Notes: generated from the letters alone by a model not told the origin. A DNA stretch of 64,000 nt from Cinclus cinclus (GCF_963662255.1 NC_085056.1:10690123-10754122), one strand, 5' to 3'; numbered from the stretch's first letter, positions 40,576 through 55,400 are shown. Program-made: numbers and translations.

Positions 40576-40736
40576 CTATGTCCAGGGCAAAACATTTCAC
40601 AAATGTCAGCTGTAAAGAGTAGAGTACTACAGTGTTTTTGCCATAATGATTTCCCAGCATGGATTTTGTAAACATGAGGTTTCTCTCTTTTTCATTGTCA
40701 TATATACTGACAATTTCATTTAGGAATTCCAGTATG
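40576..40736 (-). CDS. candidate internal exon of an unrecognised protein (partial)
   Basis: On the minus strand a 161-nt open interval is bounded by a pyrimidine-rich acceptor (CTACCTTTTATAG before 40736) and a strong donor (GACATAG then GTAAGC, exon end 40576). One leading nucleotide completes a split codon, 53 full codons follow, and one nucleotide is left over. The peptide begins ILEFLNEIVSIYDNEKER and continues through NLMFTKSMLGNHYGKN to LTFVKCFALDI. It is a plausible mix of helical hydrophobic and charged residues with no low complexity. I recognise no domain or gene. The start phase matches the end phase of the candidate exon at 58549-58673. It could be a chance open frame in a gene desert, where such pseudo-exons are common. 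Confidence 0.33.
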
Positions 40737-43700
40737 CTATAAAAGGTAGAATACATAGTTTAACCTATACTAAAAAGAACTTTCAGGAGGTACAGAGCAA
40801 TTACACTATTGCTCTGATTCTTGAGTTATTTGTAATTCAGAAGGACAGGGCAAGACAAGACAAATTCTGAATGATATTCTGGCAAATTCTCCTCACTAGA
40901 AGGACTCCTTGTGTCTCAATTCCACATACATACCTGGAAGTCAGGTGTGCATGCACACACACGTTGGGTGGTAGGTCAGTAACATACTAAAATGAGGGGC
41001 AGAGCCTAATTTGATAGCTTTTATAATTCTAGGACTAAAACTCCTGAGGCAAAATAAATGGGGTTTCCATTTTTCTCCCGTGCAACTGGAACGCTCACTC
41101 AAAGCTATTCTAGCTAGTTGGCAAATACCTCTAAAACAAGTGAATCGCAAAAACAATTTTATGGCTCAGTCCTGCAAATACTCTCTGCTGCAGAACTTGT
41201 TCTTTAAAAGCCCAGCAAGCCAGCTGTGAATTCAGAAGTGTTCTGAAGGATCAAAACTCTTAATAGGTGTCAGCACTCCAGGGCAATACTCCACACAGAG
41301 GGATGCACACCTGCCCTTTGCTTCATATAAACACATGTATGGCACCCCTGGTACCACTGTGTTCTCACTCCTGCTTGAAGGACTGCAGACAGCTTTTTGT
41401 ATAGACTATTTCTAGCAAGATAAAAGACCTTAAATCGAGTTCTTCAACTGGTAAAGTGAGAAATTTTAGAGTACAAATTCTTCACATCTTTATAATGCTG
41501 AAAATAAAAGCTTGCAGATACTACAGAAACATGCAGCTATGATGAATACTACAATTTAAATACACTTTCTCTCCTTGTAAGACACATGAAACAGAGCCAA
41601 GAACTCTTTGGCTTTACATTCTAGTGAAATCCAAACTCTTCTGAACGATTATAAATGGTTACTGTTTGTCTTGGCTCCTACCTATATCAGATTCAGACTG
41701 AAGAATCTTAGTGAATTATAAAGGATAGAGTGGATATTTCTAAATTACAAGACTGCAATTCCAGTGGCTCGGTGTATCAGTTTTCTGTTTCATCTAAGTT
41801 TGCTGTGCAGAAAATTGTGGTATCTGACAACAAAGGATCGAAAACATTTACTTTCATGAGCCAAAAGCTTCTTGCCTTGATTATTTTGAAGATTAAACCC
41901 CCCACCCCATCCAACCAAACAGATGAAGATCAGTTACATTTTGTTAATGACTCAAAGGGACGTAGGTTACTAACAGAATAGTTATGACAGAATTTAAAGT
42001 GCACCCAATCAGAAAGGAATATGATCAAGTTAAATTAATCCAACACTGAGTTTTAATCCTGGAGTTACGTTTGTTTTTCATGTAACTTTTAGGTTTTTAC
42101 CATTAAAAGTTAAGGGAAAAAGTGAGCACTGCCATTGCATCTTCTGTTTGATAGGGAGACATAACACTTAGGACTAACAGTCTATCACCACTGAAATGCA
42201 GCACCCTTTGTTTACTTTGGGGGTTTTCTGTGACATTAACAACTTCTTGGCCAGATAGCAAGGCCAGGTTAGTGATATGTTAGCACTGCTCACATCCAGA
42301 GCACAAGGAGAATGCAGCATCTCTGAGTGCAACACAGACCAGTAATGCCAGCTTGTGTTTTACTCAGAGTCAATCACCAGGGTAGGATTAACAAGTAGGA
42401 AAGACAATCAGCACACATCAGAATGAAAATTCCTTCCTCTAGATTTGTACCAAACTCGTAACTGAATAAGCAACACCGTAATCACAACTTCAATTGAAAC
42501 ATAAAGCTCAATGTACTATTAACACTGATTTCCTACAGTCACTACAGTTTGCTGAATGGTGAGAATAATAAAAGTTTGTGTGTTTGACAGCCAGAAACCA
42601 GTTAGGAGTGTTCCAGGGACCCAATGCTGAGGATCTATGCTTCACAGAAACCCATGCAAGTCAATCGTGATTGTTTTTCCTGCTTAGAAATAACCGATTT
42701 CCTAGAAAATCTGAGAATCAGAGTGCTTAGTACAGAAGAGGACAGACAAGGATAATTTTAATGCCTAAACTGCACTATAAATTCTGTAGAATATGGACCA
42801 TACAGTATTCTTCCAAATGCTCCCTCAATCAGCACATGGTCAAAAACTTGGACCACATAATTATTCATTTATTAGAAGTTATTATTTATATTATACCCCC
42901 TCACAATACATGATTAATATGACCAGACAAGACTCATTAAAAATCCAAAAATGGAAAAGAATGATGACCAACAATACATGGATGGCAAGGTAAGGAGGAA
43001 GCAGAGAATAAAATTCCTGGGGAAAAAAACCCAAGAACTTCCTACCAGGGCCTTTACTGAAAACGTTGAAACCTGTAAGGAAAAATATGAAGTAGTAAAA
43101 CTGGTGGGTTTATTTTGGACTGAATGCCAAAGAGTTTTTGAGTTGCATTTCAAATATGACTGCTATTGTAACTGGTAAGACAGAGAAGTTCACTGACTAC
43201 TAATCATCAAAGACCATGTAAATTATACCATTTCTAGAATGTCTCTGTCTGAATGTGGCTCAGTTTTATGTATATAAACCTACAATTTCCTCCTTTCACT
43301 CAATTATTCAACAGCAATTACAGTTGGGATGTTATGTAAGAATCACCCAATATTCCAAGCCCGAACCGAAGGTGATACACAGCTATATGGAGCTTATGGG
43401 TACTTCCTCCTATGAGATGCATTCAACCACAAAAAAAACCCAAAACAACAAACCCTAACTTGTATTGCTTGTAAAAGCTCATTACAATTAAGCTCTTCAC
43501 TGTCCTATAATTAAAATAATTATTACAAATAACTGTCCTCTAAAAATAAGCTCGTAGATACAGATTTCAATTGTGAACCATCTGGTTGTAGTTTTTCACC
43601 TTCCAGCACAGGTGCTGATAGTGGTCATACACTATAAAATGAAGTTTAAAATAATTTTATCAATGCACAGAACATTTGAGTAATGAACCCCAGAAGTCTC

Positions 43701-46700
43701 AGCTTCCTAAGATATTTCTGCATTAGAAAAGACAGATGACTCCTGAAAGGTAGGCTAGCATTTCTGCAGCAAACATTACCCCAGTCTAACACAGGGCATA
43801 CAACTTGCCATTTGCACCATTAGGTTTGCCAGGACAAATGAGGGGCTGGGGGTGATGTATGGCACAGGAAGGCAACCACAGCTGTTTGCTTCTGCAGAGG
43901 AGGACCAAGGTGCTTTGCACCTGAGTCTGCAAATATTTATTAAGCCCTTAACAGTGAGGTTGTGATGTTCAGAACAGCCACTGCTGAAAACCATTATCTA
44001 TGGATAATTAACTATGTCAGGACACTGAGGTCCTAACATGAGGTCCTCGTAATTCCCCACTAAGGGAAAGACAGTACAACATTATTGTAATATATTAGCA
44101 ATATTTTAATAACAGGATCATACTATTTGTGTTATAATAATGAAGGCTGAATACCATAGTTGGGTTTAAATTAGTATTAGTTTCTGATAGTACAGTTTAA
44201 GCCAAGCTTAGCGAATTCTCAGTTTGTGTTATGTCTAAAGCAATGTGATACTGCAATAAACAATGAAACATCTAATTAGAAAATTATTTTACTTATAAAT
44301 AAAGCATTTGTGTCCTTGCAGGTTTAATTATTATTGACGCATTTTCTTCTATCATTTGCCAGAAGTCTAAACTTGTTGGAAGAAGAAATACAAAAAATAA
44401 AGAAATTCCTATTTTTAACTTGACCAGAATAATTCACTTGAACTTTGGAAGCCCTTGTATTTTTTTTCAACCAATCTTTAGAAACAGCTAGGAAAAAAAA
44501 TTTCATCAGGCAATAAAAAGGCTTTTTGACACATGAAGACAAAAGCTTCAGGCCGTTTATTAAGACTACTTCCTACTGTGTTGGGCTTTGTTTTATCTCA
44601 TAATTAAAATCACACCTGAGCTGGGCCATCTGTGAGAGTGTATTAAGTTTCCTACAAAACATGAAAATCCTTTCATTTTTTCCATACAAACGCCAATAAA
44701 TCTTGTAGGGTTATTTTTTTGTGTGTGAAAATAATATGCTTAAAATAAAGGCCAGGCTTTGAGAAAAAAATGAGCAGGCAAACAAAATTATTTTTCTGTA
44801 TTCATCTTCAACTGCCCCTCATAATAATTTATATATTTTAAAAAGTTGTACACTTAATTTCTTTTTTTATATATATTTGACAGCTTTCTGTTTTCTTACA
44901 GTTTCTTTTATGGGATGAAAATAAGAATTAGCAAAAATTGAAAGGAGACTTTTCCATATCAGTTAGCAATTAAGAGTGTGCAGAAAAAGTCAGTCAACAC
45001 TTTTTAAGATCACCATCTATGTTAGCACAGTAATGCATATGTTAATAGGTTCCAGTGAGAAAAAAAGAGAAGTTACATATTTCATAAGCATAGGTACATC
45101 ATAAAGTTCAAGGGGGGGTTTGGTTTCTTTTGTTGGATTTTTTTGTTTGTTTTGGCCACTTTGTTTCTTTGCTTTAAAATATTCTGATGAGATACCAAGA
45201 GGATTTCCTTGTAAAGACTATGTACACAGCAAGAAATCCTAAGTATAGACCAACTCCATCAAGAGAATGTCTTCAACACAGTACTTCTGTGTGCAGCTAC
45301 ACTGAATGACAAGAGATGCTAAAAGTCAGAGAGACAGAGTAGCTTGCCTTGAACACGTGAAAACTCACATACATGATTCTATTGTTATTATTTCAAGCTC
45401 TTTTCCTTCAAAGAAACTATAAATGTTCTTGAAATTATCTTGTTTCATACTTCTGCTGAGTCAGGAACCCAATGCATCTCAATGTCTTGTGTCATCAAAG
45501 CTGCATGATTAAGAAACAATTAAATTTGCCAAGTATTATGGTAGTCAGGCAATCCTACTCAAAGTTTTACACTTCTCAGCCAAGGCAAATTATACAATGG
45601 CTGTCTTAGAGAAAAAACAGGTCAGAAGGCCCTAAAATGGCAGTGAAGAACAGTGATTCTCCATCTCAGAGTAAAAAGAGAGCCAGGTGTGGGAACATTT
45701 TGAAATAAAAGATGATAAAATGTATTTCACACCAAACCATCCTATATTTGACTACAATAAGAGAGAGAAGCAGTATTGATGATTTGTTTTTATTGTCAAA
45801 CTGAATAAGCAAATGGTCAACAGCACTCAGCATGCCAATGGTTTCACTAGATTTAAGTTGTGCAAAAGCCTTCCCTCCTCATGCTACTTGACCTTAAAAT
45901 TAACTATTAACTAGCAGAAAATTATAACCCCCATTCTTTTGTCTATTACAACAATATTACAATCACAATTTCTTTATGCATTTTGAAGCATCAAGCTTCA
46001 ACACCGATCGGTACAACCTATCACAGATTTAAATCCCTTTTATATTCATGCATATTTGAGCTACAGTTATTTTTATCACTGGAAATTTATTGCCTGATAG
46101 TGCACACTTTAACTGGAAAACATTTGAGTTTGCATTCTCTTATATTACTTATTATACTACAAACAAAAGTCTAAATTCCGCGTCATAAATAAGACTAAAG
46201 TCACAAACCAATCCCTCAAATCCTTTTTTTCCAAGTGTTTTTTGGAATCTAATGACTAATATTGAGGTTATTTTGAAAATTCAATTTCTCTTCGGTAGAT
46301 CAAAAACTATATTGAGTCGCGTTAAGCAAGAAACAGCAATATTTTTAAAATATGTCTGCTTGTGAAGCTAAGTGGTTTGGATCCAACTCCTAAGTTGTCT
46401 CCAATTATGTTACAGCTAATTCAATCCACTTTCGTAAAAAACAATTTTTCAATACTTCATAGTTTTCTTTCCAAATGAAGACTTTTCCTATCAAAGTTGG
46501 CCAAGAGCTAAGAAATAAAGGCACTCTATTAAAAAAATAATAAAAACAAAACAAACCATTTTTTTTCTCATTCAATTGCATTAAAAAGTGTTATATTTAA
46601 AAGAGAATTACTTTGGTAATGACTTTTTTTTTTTTTTACCTTTGGCATTTTACTTGCCAAATAAAACCACATGGATTTATCAAATCAGATGCATTTCTTT

Positions 46701-48479
46701 CTGCAACAATATCATAATCAAAGTATGAGATTCCATCACCGGAAAATGTGAAGGATATTTACCAGTACCTGTGCTCTAATTCTGTTCTCAATCCCACTAA
46801 CTTAAATCAAAAGTAACTCTCAAACTCAGCAGTATTGCAATGGTGCAAAATCAAGCTGGGAAGAGACCATGATGACAATAATCCAGATACCTTCACATGA
46901 TTTTTAACAAAATAAATGTTACAGTTTTGGATACTCAGCAGTCAAATTATCTCCTAAGAAACCAGTATGGACATCTGAATTCTCAGACCTCTCTCCTGCC
47001 CCCAGCCTTCTGTAGGTTCACAAACTCATGAGAACTACACTCCAGCAGCTGCAGATACCCCCCAGCTGTGACGCAGAATTCTAACTGGGAGAACCCCACA
47101 GTGGAGGAATTGCTTTGGCAATATTTATGGATAATCTCTGTTTACAGGTTGACATCCTACAGTGTAGGAGATAATAACACACAGGTGAAACAACCCCACA
47201 TAAAATGGGATATTCCAGCAACACCTAGAATTTTCCCCCTTCTCTTCTGTGAGAGATAAGGAAAGGATGGAGCCAAAAATGAACTTTGAGAAGCAACACC
47301 TCTGGGTCTACTCTTGAAGCGATCCTGTTTGTACACCTCACTTTGCCCAAGGCTGTGCCTAATGCAGACCTTCCTTCTAAATAATCTAAACAAACAGAAA
47401 TAAAGGGTTCTGGTCAGTTGAAACACAGTGGTTTCTTCTGGGACTAAACAAAAATGTGTGCTGTTGACTCCAGGAAAAGGATGGAACTCTAATGGATATC
47501 ACAAGGTATATTTACTGTAAATTCCAAGGGGAAAGAAATGAAGAGCATACATCAGAAGTGTAGTGATTTTCAGGCTCTAATGAGCCTTCTTACCCCTTTT
47601 TAAACATATGAGAGGTCTAATTTACAATGTCAGCACTACTTTGAAAATGTTTTCTTCCCTGTGTAATGAATAATCAAAAAAAATTAAAACTGAATGAAAA
47701 CCGTCAAAAGTAACATACAAAATATATTTAGATGAATTATCTGTACTGTTATTCATTATTGTGTTTGTTCATTTGCTCCTCAATTGAATTCATAACATTT
47801 ACTCATTCACGATGGATCTTGTACATTCACATCTGCATTCACAGTGGTTTCCTATGGAAAAGTATCAGCTTTCAGTATTCCTTCTTAAGTGCCCTCCCAG
47901 CTGTAAATGAGGTTAGGAAACAACACCATAAACACAGAAGGCCTTTCAAAAGGTAAAAGGGTGGAAGAATAAAATGTCTCTCAGGAAATTTGATTTGCAC
48001 TTTGGTTTTATTCTTAAAGGAACACCCAAAGCTTAACAGCATTTAAAACTATTGAAATATGAAATATTAAGGCAAGAGACAGCAGAATAAGTCATTCTAT
48101 TCTATGGTAGTCTTGTGATACTGCTACAAAGAGCAGAATAAGGCATTATAGTAATAATAAAAGTGTATTACTAAAATATAAATAGCACTGAATGCCAATC
48201 TCATTGTTCTGAGCGATGAACTGCTTTATTTTCATTAAGCCCCCTCACTTTTATTTCTTTTTAAGAAATAAGTGTTTGCAATTCCTTCAGCAAAAAAACC
48301 AGGACACACACACAGATGTCATAAATAATGCCCATATAAACCCATGGTAATTTATTTAATGTGAAACTCCAACACAAATTACTTAGCAGTGAAATTGCAC
48401 CTCCTCTTATTGTGTATGCAAAATAAAGGCGAACAGATGTGCTCTTCCAGACCAAGCTATTGCTACAATTAAACCAACA
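40737..48479. other. non-coding; several information-rich patches
   Basis: No firm gene. A + strand 114-nt interval at 42876-42989 is bounded by an AG and a good GCAAG/GTAAGG donor, but coding evidence is thin. A short A/C-rich tract lies at 43430-43456, a G/T-rich one at 45113-45165 and T14 at 46624-46637. Patches at 46000-46700 contain CpG-bearing words (CCGATCGG, GTCGCGTTAAG) unusual for the surroundings. Confidence 0.4.
44540..44830. promoter_or_regulatory. candidate conserved non-coding element
   Basis: A non-repetitive, information-dense segment with homeodomain-type TAATTAAAA, CACACCTGAGCTGGGCCATCTG (E-box-like CACCTG and CATCTG words), CATACAAACGCCAATAAATC and CCCCTCATAATAATTT. No open frame runs through it. 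The texture is typical of developmental enhancers in gene deserts, but that is only an impression; no alignment supports it. Confidence 0.2.
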
Positions 48480-49490
48480 GTCATTTTACAAACCAGCGAG
48501 CTATTTCATGTGCCTCTACAGCGCTAATCATCTTTTCTCCACCAGCCCAGCCCAACAGAACAGCGATTTATTTATAGAGTTATCTATCTTGCACTTTGCA
48601 GATGATGCCTAACATTATGACAACAGTGAAAAGGTCTCCGTACCTGCCTACCTAAAACAAGTTTCTGTAAAGTAATGAATAGAGACAGCTTGGGGACTAA
48701 ACACCTGCACCGCCTGCCTTTTACTGCCTGCAAAGTGAAACCACAAGGGACTGGCAGAAGGTACTTGTCTGACAGGGCCAGGACAGCCTTCCTCCTCAGT
48801 GACAGCCTGGGCCTCGCCTCTTAAACCTGACCCACCATAATTCCTTCACAATGCAGCAGCGAGGCAGCTGACAGTAGCAGCTGCACCTCCTAAGCGAGAT
48901 GGATGGAATTTTCATAACTAGTTCCCCAAGTTACATTTTACCTTCAAGATAATTTATGAGCTGCTGTGGAGCCTTGAAGAGACAATATGCTTGCCATAAA
49001 ATTAACTGTAACAGTCTTGTAGGTTATAATTAACACTGGGAGGGTAGCACCAACTGGATGAAACACATGGCATAATTGATGGTGAAACTGGAAATTAAGG
49101 AAGCTAACAATATCATTACTGTGCACATCACTTTAGTGAAACCTATGCTTTCCAGGGGTTAATTACAATCCCCTTCCAACGTACACAGTCTGACGGGGAG
49201 TGGATGAGTGTCACAGCTCGGAGGAGGCAGGTTTGCTGGCAAGGCCACCTTGCACCTGGACTGATGTATATATTGTTTTTTTTTTGCCTGGAAGAGATAT
49301 ACATGTCAAAGCAGCAGCACCAGTACCTGAACATCTGGCAGCAGGCACACTGTAGCTTAGAGATAGATGATTGCTCAAGCCTCATAGAATATTTCATTTT
49401 CGCTGCAGCCAGCAGACTTAATGGCAAAGAAGAAAAAATCCTCTGTGAGATTTCACTTAATGACACACATTATTAATTTAAATTACTTGA
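48480..49490. promoter_or_regulatory. candidate conserved non-coding cluster
   Basis: About 1 kb of non-repetitive sequence with higher complexity than its flanks. It has two CAGCTG E-boxes 13 bp apart (48865-48870 and 48878-48883), several TAATTA/TTAATTAC words (about 49028 and 49158), AGCGCT at about 48541, and scattered CpG (CCAACGTAC, TGACGGGGAG, GCTCGGAGG) between 49170 and 49225. Overlapping open frames occur on both strands at 49143-49476, with no recognised domain on either. This looks more like a regulatory block than an exon. The claim is inference from texture and motifs only. Confidence 0.25.
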
Positions 49491-52400
49491 GCAAAGAAAA
49501 ACATTTTAACTTTATATTGCTGTAACTTAGCAGCAAATTAAGATTTTTTTCATCAGTGTATTATCATTTTGGTTTCTTAAATTAACCAGTGTCTTTAGAA
49601 ACATGCAGAGCAATCTTTTTAGAATCTCAGCTTTCAAGGGAATACTGAACTGAAGATGCAATGCTAGTGAGCTAGTTAATCAGAAATAATATTATAAACT
49701 GCTGCCATCTTTGGGAAGGTGAACATGGAATTCATGTATCTGTATCTAAGATTCTACTCTCTAGCCAAAGCTTAAAGAATCACTAGTGAAATGCATTTTT
49801 TTTAATCCCTCGAATTATTTCAATGAAACTTCTTTTTTTTTTTGTCCCTGGATAACATATGTGAAAATGCACAGATAAATGAGGCAACAGTGTCACCTAC
49901 AGGCAAGCAAAACAATCAAAAACCTCCTCCAATATTGCACTCTCTTACCTCTCAAATCCTTCTCCTTTCCTGCTTTCCCCTCCTCCAATCTCCCCCTCAA
50001 TCCCTAATAACACACCTGGATTTGGGGATTATCCATATCTCCAAGCATCAAAAAGAAGGGCAAATACCTAAAGTGCTTTCAGGACAGTCTAATATATAAT
50101 ACTTAGATGTTTTATGCAGTACACTATACTTTACAATAAACATGTTGTGCAGCCAACAAGTCATCTACACTGGAGTGGGCGCTCAGATTGCTTCACCTCT
50201 CCTGAGTACTTTCTCAAATTCACGTTAACTATGTGGTCAAAAATAATTCTGATAAAAATATTTTTTATATCTCAAGAAAACCAAATGCTGACGTTATTAA
50301 ATATGAGAAAATGAGAAAATGTTGAATTAAAGCAACTGGCAAAAAATTTAACAATATTGTCCAAACCTGTAAAAAAAACCCACCCTCCATCACAATTTGG
50401 CACTAAGTCTAACTCCAGGATATCATGGGCATAATTGATGGATCCATTCAGCTTACCCTTGCAGAAAAAGTAGAACACCCTCTTACTGGTAGCTCTTAGA
50501 ATTCTCAGAACTCTCATTTTCCAACAGAATACTCTTTTCTCCTACTATTACTCCCCTCACTTTAACACTCAATAGACTTTTCCTGGGTTCTCCCACAAAT
50601 GCTGCACTTTGAGACCCTGTTTCTGAATCTCTTTGATACTGTTCGAGATTCCTTTTTTATCCAATTCTTTCTTATATACCTGCATATCTCTGAAAGAGTT
50701 CTCAGTCGGCCAAGTTACTTCAGTAAGTTACAATAGAATTGTCTTCTATTATGACTACATATGCTCTTCTTCCCATTTGGGGCTGCTGTCATTTACCAAA
50801 GTAAGACATAATATGAAAGCAATTTATGCACCGTAACAGGTCCCCAAGTTCTCTGTTTTTAAAGAACCTCTTAAGCTTAAGAAATGCCAATTTCCCTTTT
50901 TAGCTATATTAAAACATCAGCATAATTTATAATTTAATAACTCCACAGCAATGATACATTAAGAATTGAAAATTCATACAAAATAAATTGAAACAAATAA
51001 TAGTAGCCAAATCAAACACTTCAAATGTCTGAAAGATCTCATTAGTAGTGAAAATAAGCAAGTAAATCAAATTCTATTCTCTGGTTCATCTTTGTTTCTC
51101 AGATTAGTTGATACATCTCCAAGCCATTCTTTGACCTCCTTGTGGACTGCACTTTCCTCTCACCAATCCTGTTAAGATTGCCCAGGAAGTCACCCTCTCT
51201 CAGAGCACATTATTATCTGCATGTGCTACCATAACTTTAAAGCAAAAACTGTAGATGCTACAGACTAATCCTCTTTTTTACCCCCAGTAATCCATGACAT
51301 TCATTGGCTTATCACCACCTCACCACCACAGCCTAGACTGCTCAGAGCATTGACAGCACCTTGCTCACTTTCAACATCCATTTAATTTTTGGCTGCTCCC
51401 GAAGTGGCAGCAAGGGTACCAATTAGTGTCAGCTGTAGCAGTTGCTTCATGTGATATACACACCTGCCTACCAGAGCTGAAGAACCCATGCATTTTACAT
51501 AGGCCATCAAACACAGATACCCAATGGGAATAATCTTTGGCACTACCTACCTGAACCATATTTAAACTGCTGACCTGAAAACAAAAGGCTTTGTATTTCA
51601 TTGCCAATCCCTGGAGCCATCAAGTTCTATATATGTGGAAAAACTTTTATAACACGAGGCTGACTGCCTTTAAGACTTAAGTCATGAACTCATGCAAGCA
51701 TCTGCTCAGTTACATTCATGGTATGATATCATCAGCACCATTTGGCTGGGTAAATCCTTTAAGTTACCCTCTGTTTTGTCACCATTGGTAATGTATACAG
51801 ATTATTTAACACACCTCCAAATTAAACATTTAATTCAGCTTTACGACAGGCAAAGCTGTGACAATAATGGTATTAAAATCATTAAAGCCCTGTTTGGATA
51901 AGGCTTCTGGTTTTTTGCAGAAGAGATAATTCTGTCTTCAGACTCTTTAAATTTTAAATGTCTAGTTTTAGACAAAGTTTGAGTTCACAGTAAGTTTGCC
52001 AGTAGTTTAAAGGCTGTTACATACCATGACATTAGCACATTTTGCTGAAGGCAAAGGAAAGAACGGATAGATACTGCACAAGAAATAGACCTCAGTAGAT
52101 AAAGTAAAACAAATCTACGATAATTTTTCATTCACTGGACCACTCACACCTTATCCCTAGTTTGTAACACCAGGTCTTTATCTAATGCGGGCAGCTCCAG
52201 AGCACAGTAAAGCACACTGAACTCTCCCAGCCTTTCTCCTTTTCCCCTGCCTCTGGCAGACACCATTCTCTCCTCCAGAAAGGATGACAGCAGATGCTGA
52301 GGCTGCTTTGTGGTTCAACTGTCTGATGGTGAGGCTAACACTTGGTCTCCATAGATTATAAATTTGTCACCTCTGTGACTGACTAAATCTTCAGTATCCT

Positions 52401-55400
52401 GTAGTTTGGAAATGCAATAATCTCCATTTCCAGCATTCAGGTCTCCCAGTGGTAGTGAACAAATCATTGTCAATCCACTGGAGAAACAACACTATCTATC
52501 TTTCCTGTACTGCAATTATGAAAGCTTACACAAATAAGGAAATGTCACCCCTGTTGACTTTAAAAGCCTGTCCAAGTAAAACCAAACATAAAAATCATTA
52601 GTAACTGAATAACCTCTGACAGAGTCAGAAAATTCTTTATCACATTTTTTGGAAGCTTTAATTGCACTATATATAAGGACTAAATTTGTGTAATTTTCCA
52701 GTTTTGGAAGTGCCATTGAATTATTTGGAAAAACTCATCTAGCACAAGAAGAAAAAATCATGAAATCAAAAAAGAAAAATGTCAAAGAAGTTTCATTTGG
52801 TAGTTACTCAGGTATAGGATGATGCATCTGTCTATGGATTTCAGAAGTGAACCATTAAAATTAAACTAAAATGATAAACAGAGTAAACAACCCCTACGAA
52901 GTGCCTTAATGACAAAGTCTGCCACAAACAAAAGCACACACAGAGGCACAGAGCTGAAGTTCTGCAGCTTTTCTTAGCCTGCCCTGTAATACTATTTGGT
53001 TTAGGTTGCTACACCACGTAACTTTATTTTTGCACCCTATTTCATCACAAGGTAAGAGGTAGGATTTTCTATAAGTAACCACAGCTTGTAAACACAGTTT
53101 TTCCAAGGGTAAAGGGTCAAGACAGTTTCAAAGGAACAGCTAAACAGCAGCATTTAATCAAGCTGCATTTCCATTGTTCTGAAGAGTACTTGTACCTATT
53201 GATCCCAAGCTTGGCTGCTTCAAAGATTCCTCCATACAAGGAACACAGGTGAAAGACAGAGGCAGAAAACAGAAGGGTCACGAGGAGCAAAAGAAATCTG
53301 GCAATAAGCAACTGGAGAAAAGTCAAAGGTCAATCAAGGCAGCTGATGTCTAAGCATAACTACAGCAGGAGACCTGACAACTTCATCTCTGTTGCAGTGT
53401 TTTCTCCATTCATTTGAAAGCTGCAAGGTTGGTTTTCAGTCTGACTCAAAGCATCTTCTGGATTAACATAGAGTATTCAGGATTACTCAGCCACAATTTC
53501 CTTTCTGCACGTTGTCTAAAAATATATTACATTCTGAAAACCTTGCTCAGCTTACATGCTGGCCCTGAACAGTTTCATTTTCTTCTTTAAGGAGTATTCA
53601 CACACATACAACTAAAGTATGAATGTCAAAGGATCCAAATGTAATTTTCTCTTTTTATCCCTGTGATTTCCAAAACGGTGAATTAAAATTTTGATGTACG
53701 CTGATTGCTAACTTAATGTCCAGAGAGGAGAACTGCTATCAAAAAACACACTGAAGATGATACAGCTGTATGTACTGAGATCTTTTCTAGTATCAGAAAC
53801 ATGGACACTGGATTCCACAATACGCAAAACAAACAAACAAACAAAATCTGTCCTTGTCACATGACACAAAACAACCACAAGTTTTAAACAATGCAAATAC
53901 TCCCCCCCCCCACCTCTGACAAACTTTGATACCTCAGTAGTTTGTAAAACCTTGGGAACTGGTGTAGCTCCTACTGCAGTATTTTCTGAGGAGTTCACAT
54001 TATTTCATATACTTATCATCTTTCCAGGGCTGTGAGAGTTAAAAAAAAAAAAAATCTGTATTTTTCAACCAGTCTTTGAACTGGTATTATCACATTTCAT
54101 TTGAAAAATAGCATTCATGAGTTCCTGAAAATACACAAAGCCTGTGACAGAAAGGGGGAAAAAAAGCTCTGATTCTCCCAAAGCCCATGTTAACTTCTTA
54201 ACCCATCAACATTTCCTCTGCTATGGAGGAAACATGGTCCATCTTTACATCAACACCATTTTCTCCTACTGGAGCTAAAAAAAGCAAAATCTGCCTCAAT
54301 AACCTCCTTAATTATGATCTAAAATTCCAAGCTATAAGGAAGGTAGGCATAAGAAGAAAAAATGAACTTTTTTTCCAAAACAGAAAATAAATTATATAAA
54401 ATCTTCCACTTTGTATCTTATTTAACATACACACTATTTTAGGCTTCCAGTCTAACATTCTTCATTTTTCTTATTACAGAATTGAAGAGTGTCATCCAGA
54501 TTAGGACTCAATTTTCTCACTAGGTACTTGTAATTTACATTCCTATATAAATATAGACATAAAACCCCAGATTTCACTGCTGAGAGCTAAGACTACCTCT
54601 GTAGTATAAGTGTTCGTTGTAACTTAAAAAAAAAAATACATACCTTTAAATTGTTATGTAAAAACTGTGAGATCTAAGAAGGGGTTTGACAAAGGCAAAA
54701 AAATGATGAGGAATTATAGCTCACATCTGACTTGAAACCTGAAACTAACATGATTTGTCACAAGTAAGAGGTTCTTTCTTCCACTGCCATGCAAAAATGC
54801 AAGAATATAAAAATTCTAGAAATACAGTGACCCAGTCTACAAAAAATTATGGTTGCAGAATGACCCCATAAAAAGAGATTTTTTAATTGTGTTATTTTAA
54901 TGATGCAATAAGTTATTGATTTTTACCAGATATAATCAATTAACACTTTTCTGCTGCTTATCTCATGAACCAGAACAATTTTGTGTTCACTTTGGTACAG
55001 ATTATTTATTGAATGTTTATTCTGTTTTCACTATGTCAATATGTCTTAAGATGATGATTTAGAGAGAAGTTAAGATTTCAGAATTTGGGTAAGTAGCACA
55101 ACCATGAAAATTCAACAATCACAAATAACTTTATGAAACTTTCTACTTCATGATGTTGTTCTCCAAATCTTTACATTTTCCAGTATCTGGTGGAATTTTC
55201 CATAAGAGAAATGGTACCATTTCATTGAAGGAAATAGCAAGGACACTGGAGTTTGTATTATAATAAAACCATTATGGACTAATACAATTTTCCATTTGAA
55301 AACCCCATACTTTAGTAATGGTTTAGCCATAATTAATAACCATATTTTTTCCTAGAAGTCAATATTTTCAATGCAGTTAAACAGTACCCTTTAAATTAAT

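Noticed and set aside
53180..53224. Possible 34-nt microexon on the minus strand with a long pyrimidine tract and GTACAAG donor
   Set aside because: Too short to carry coding evidence; no partner exon found.
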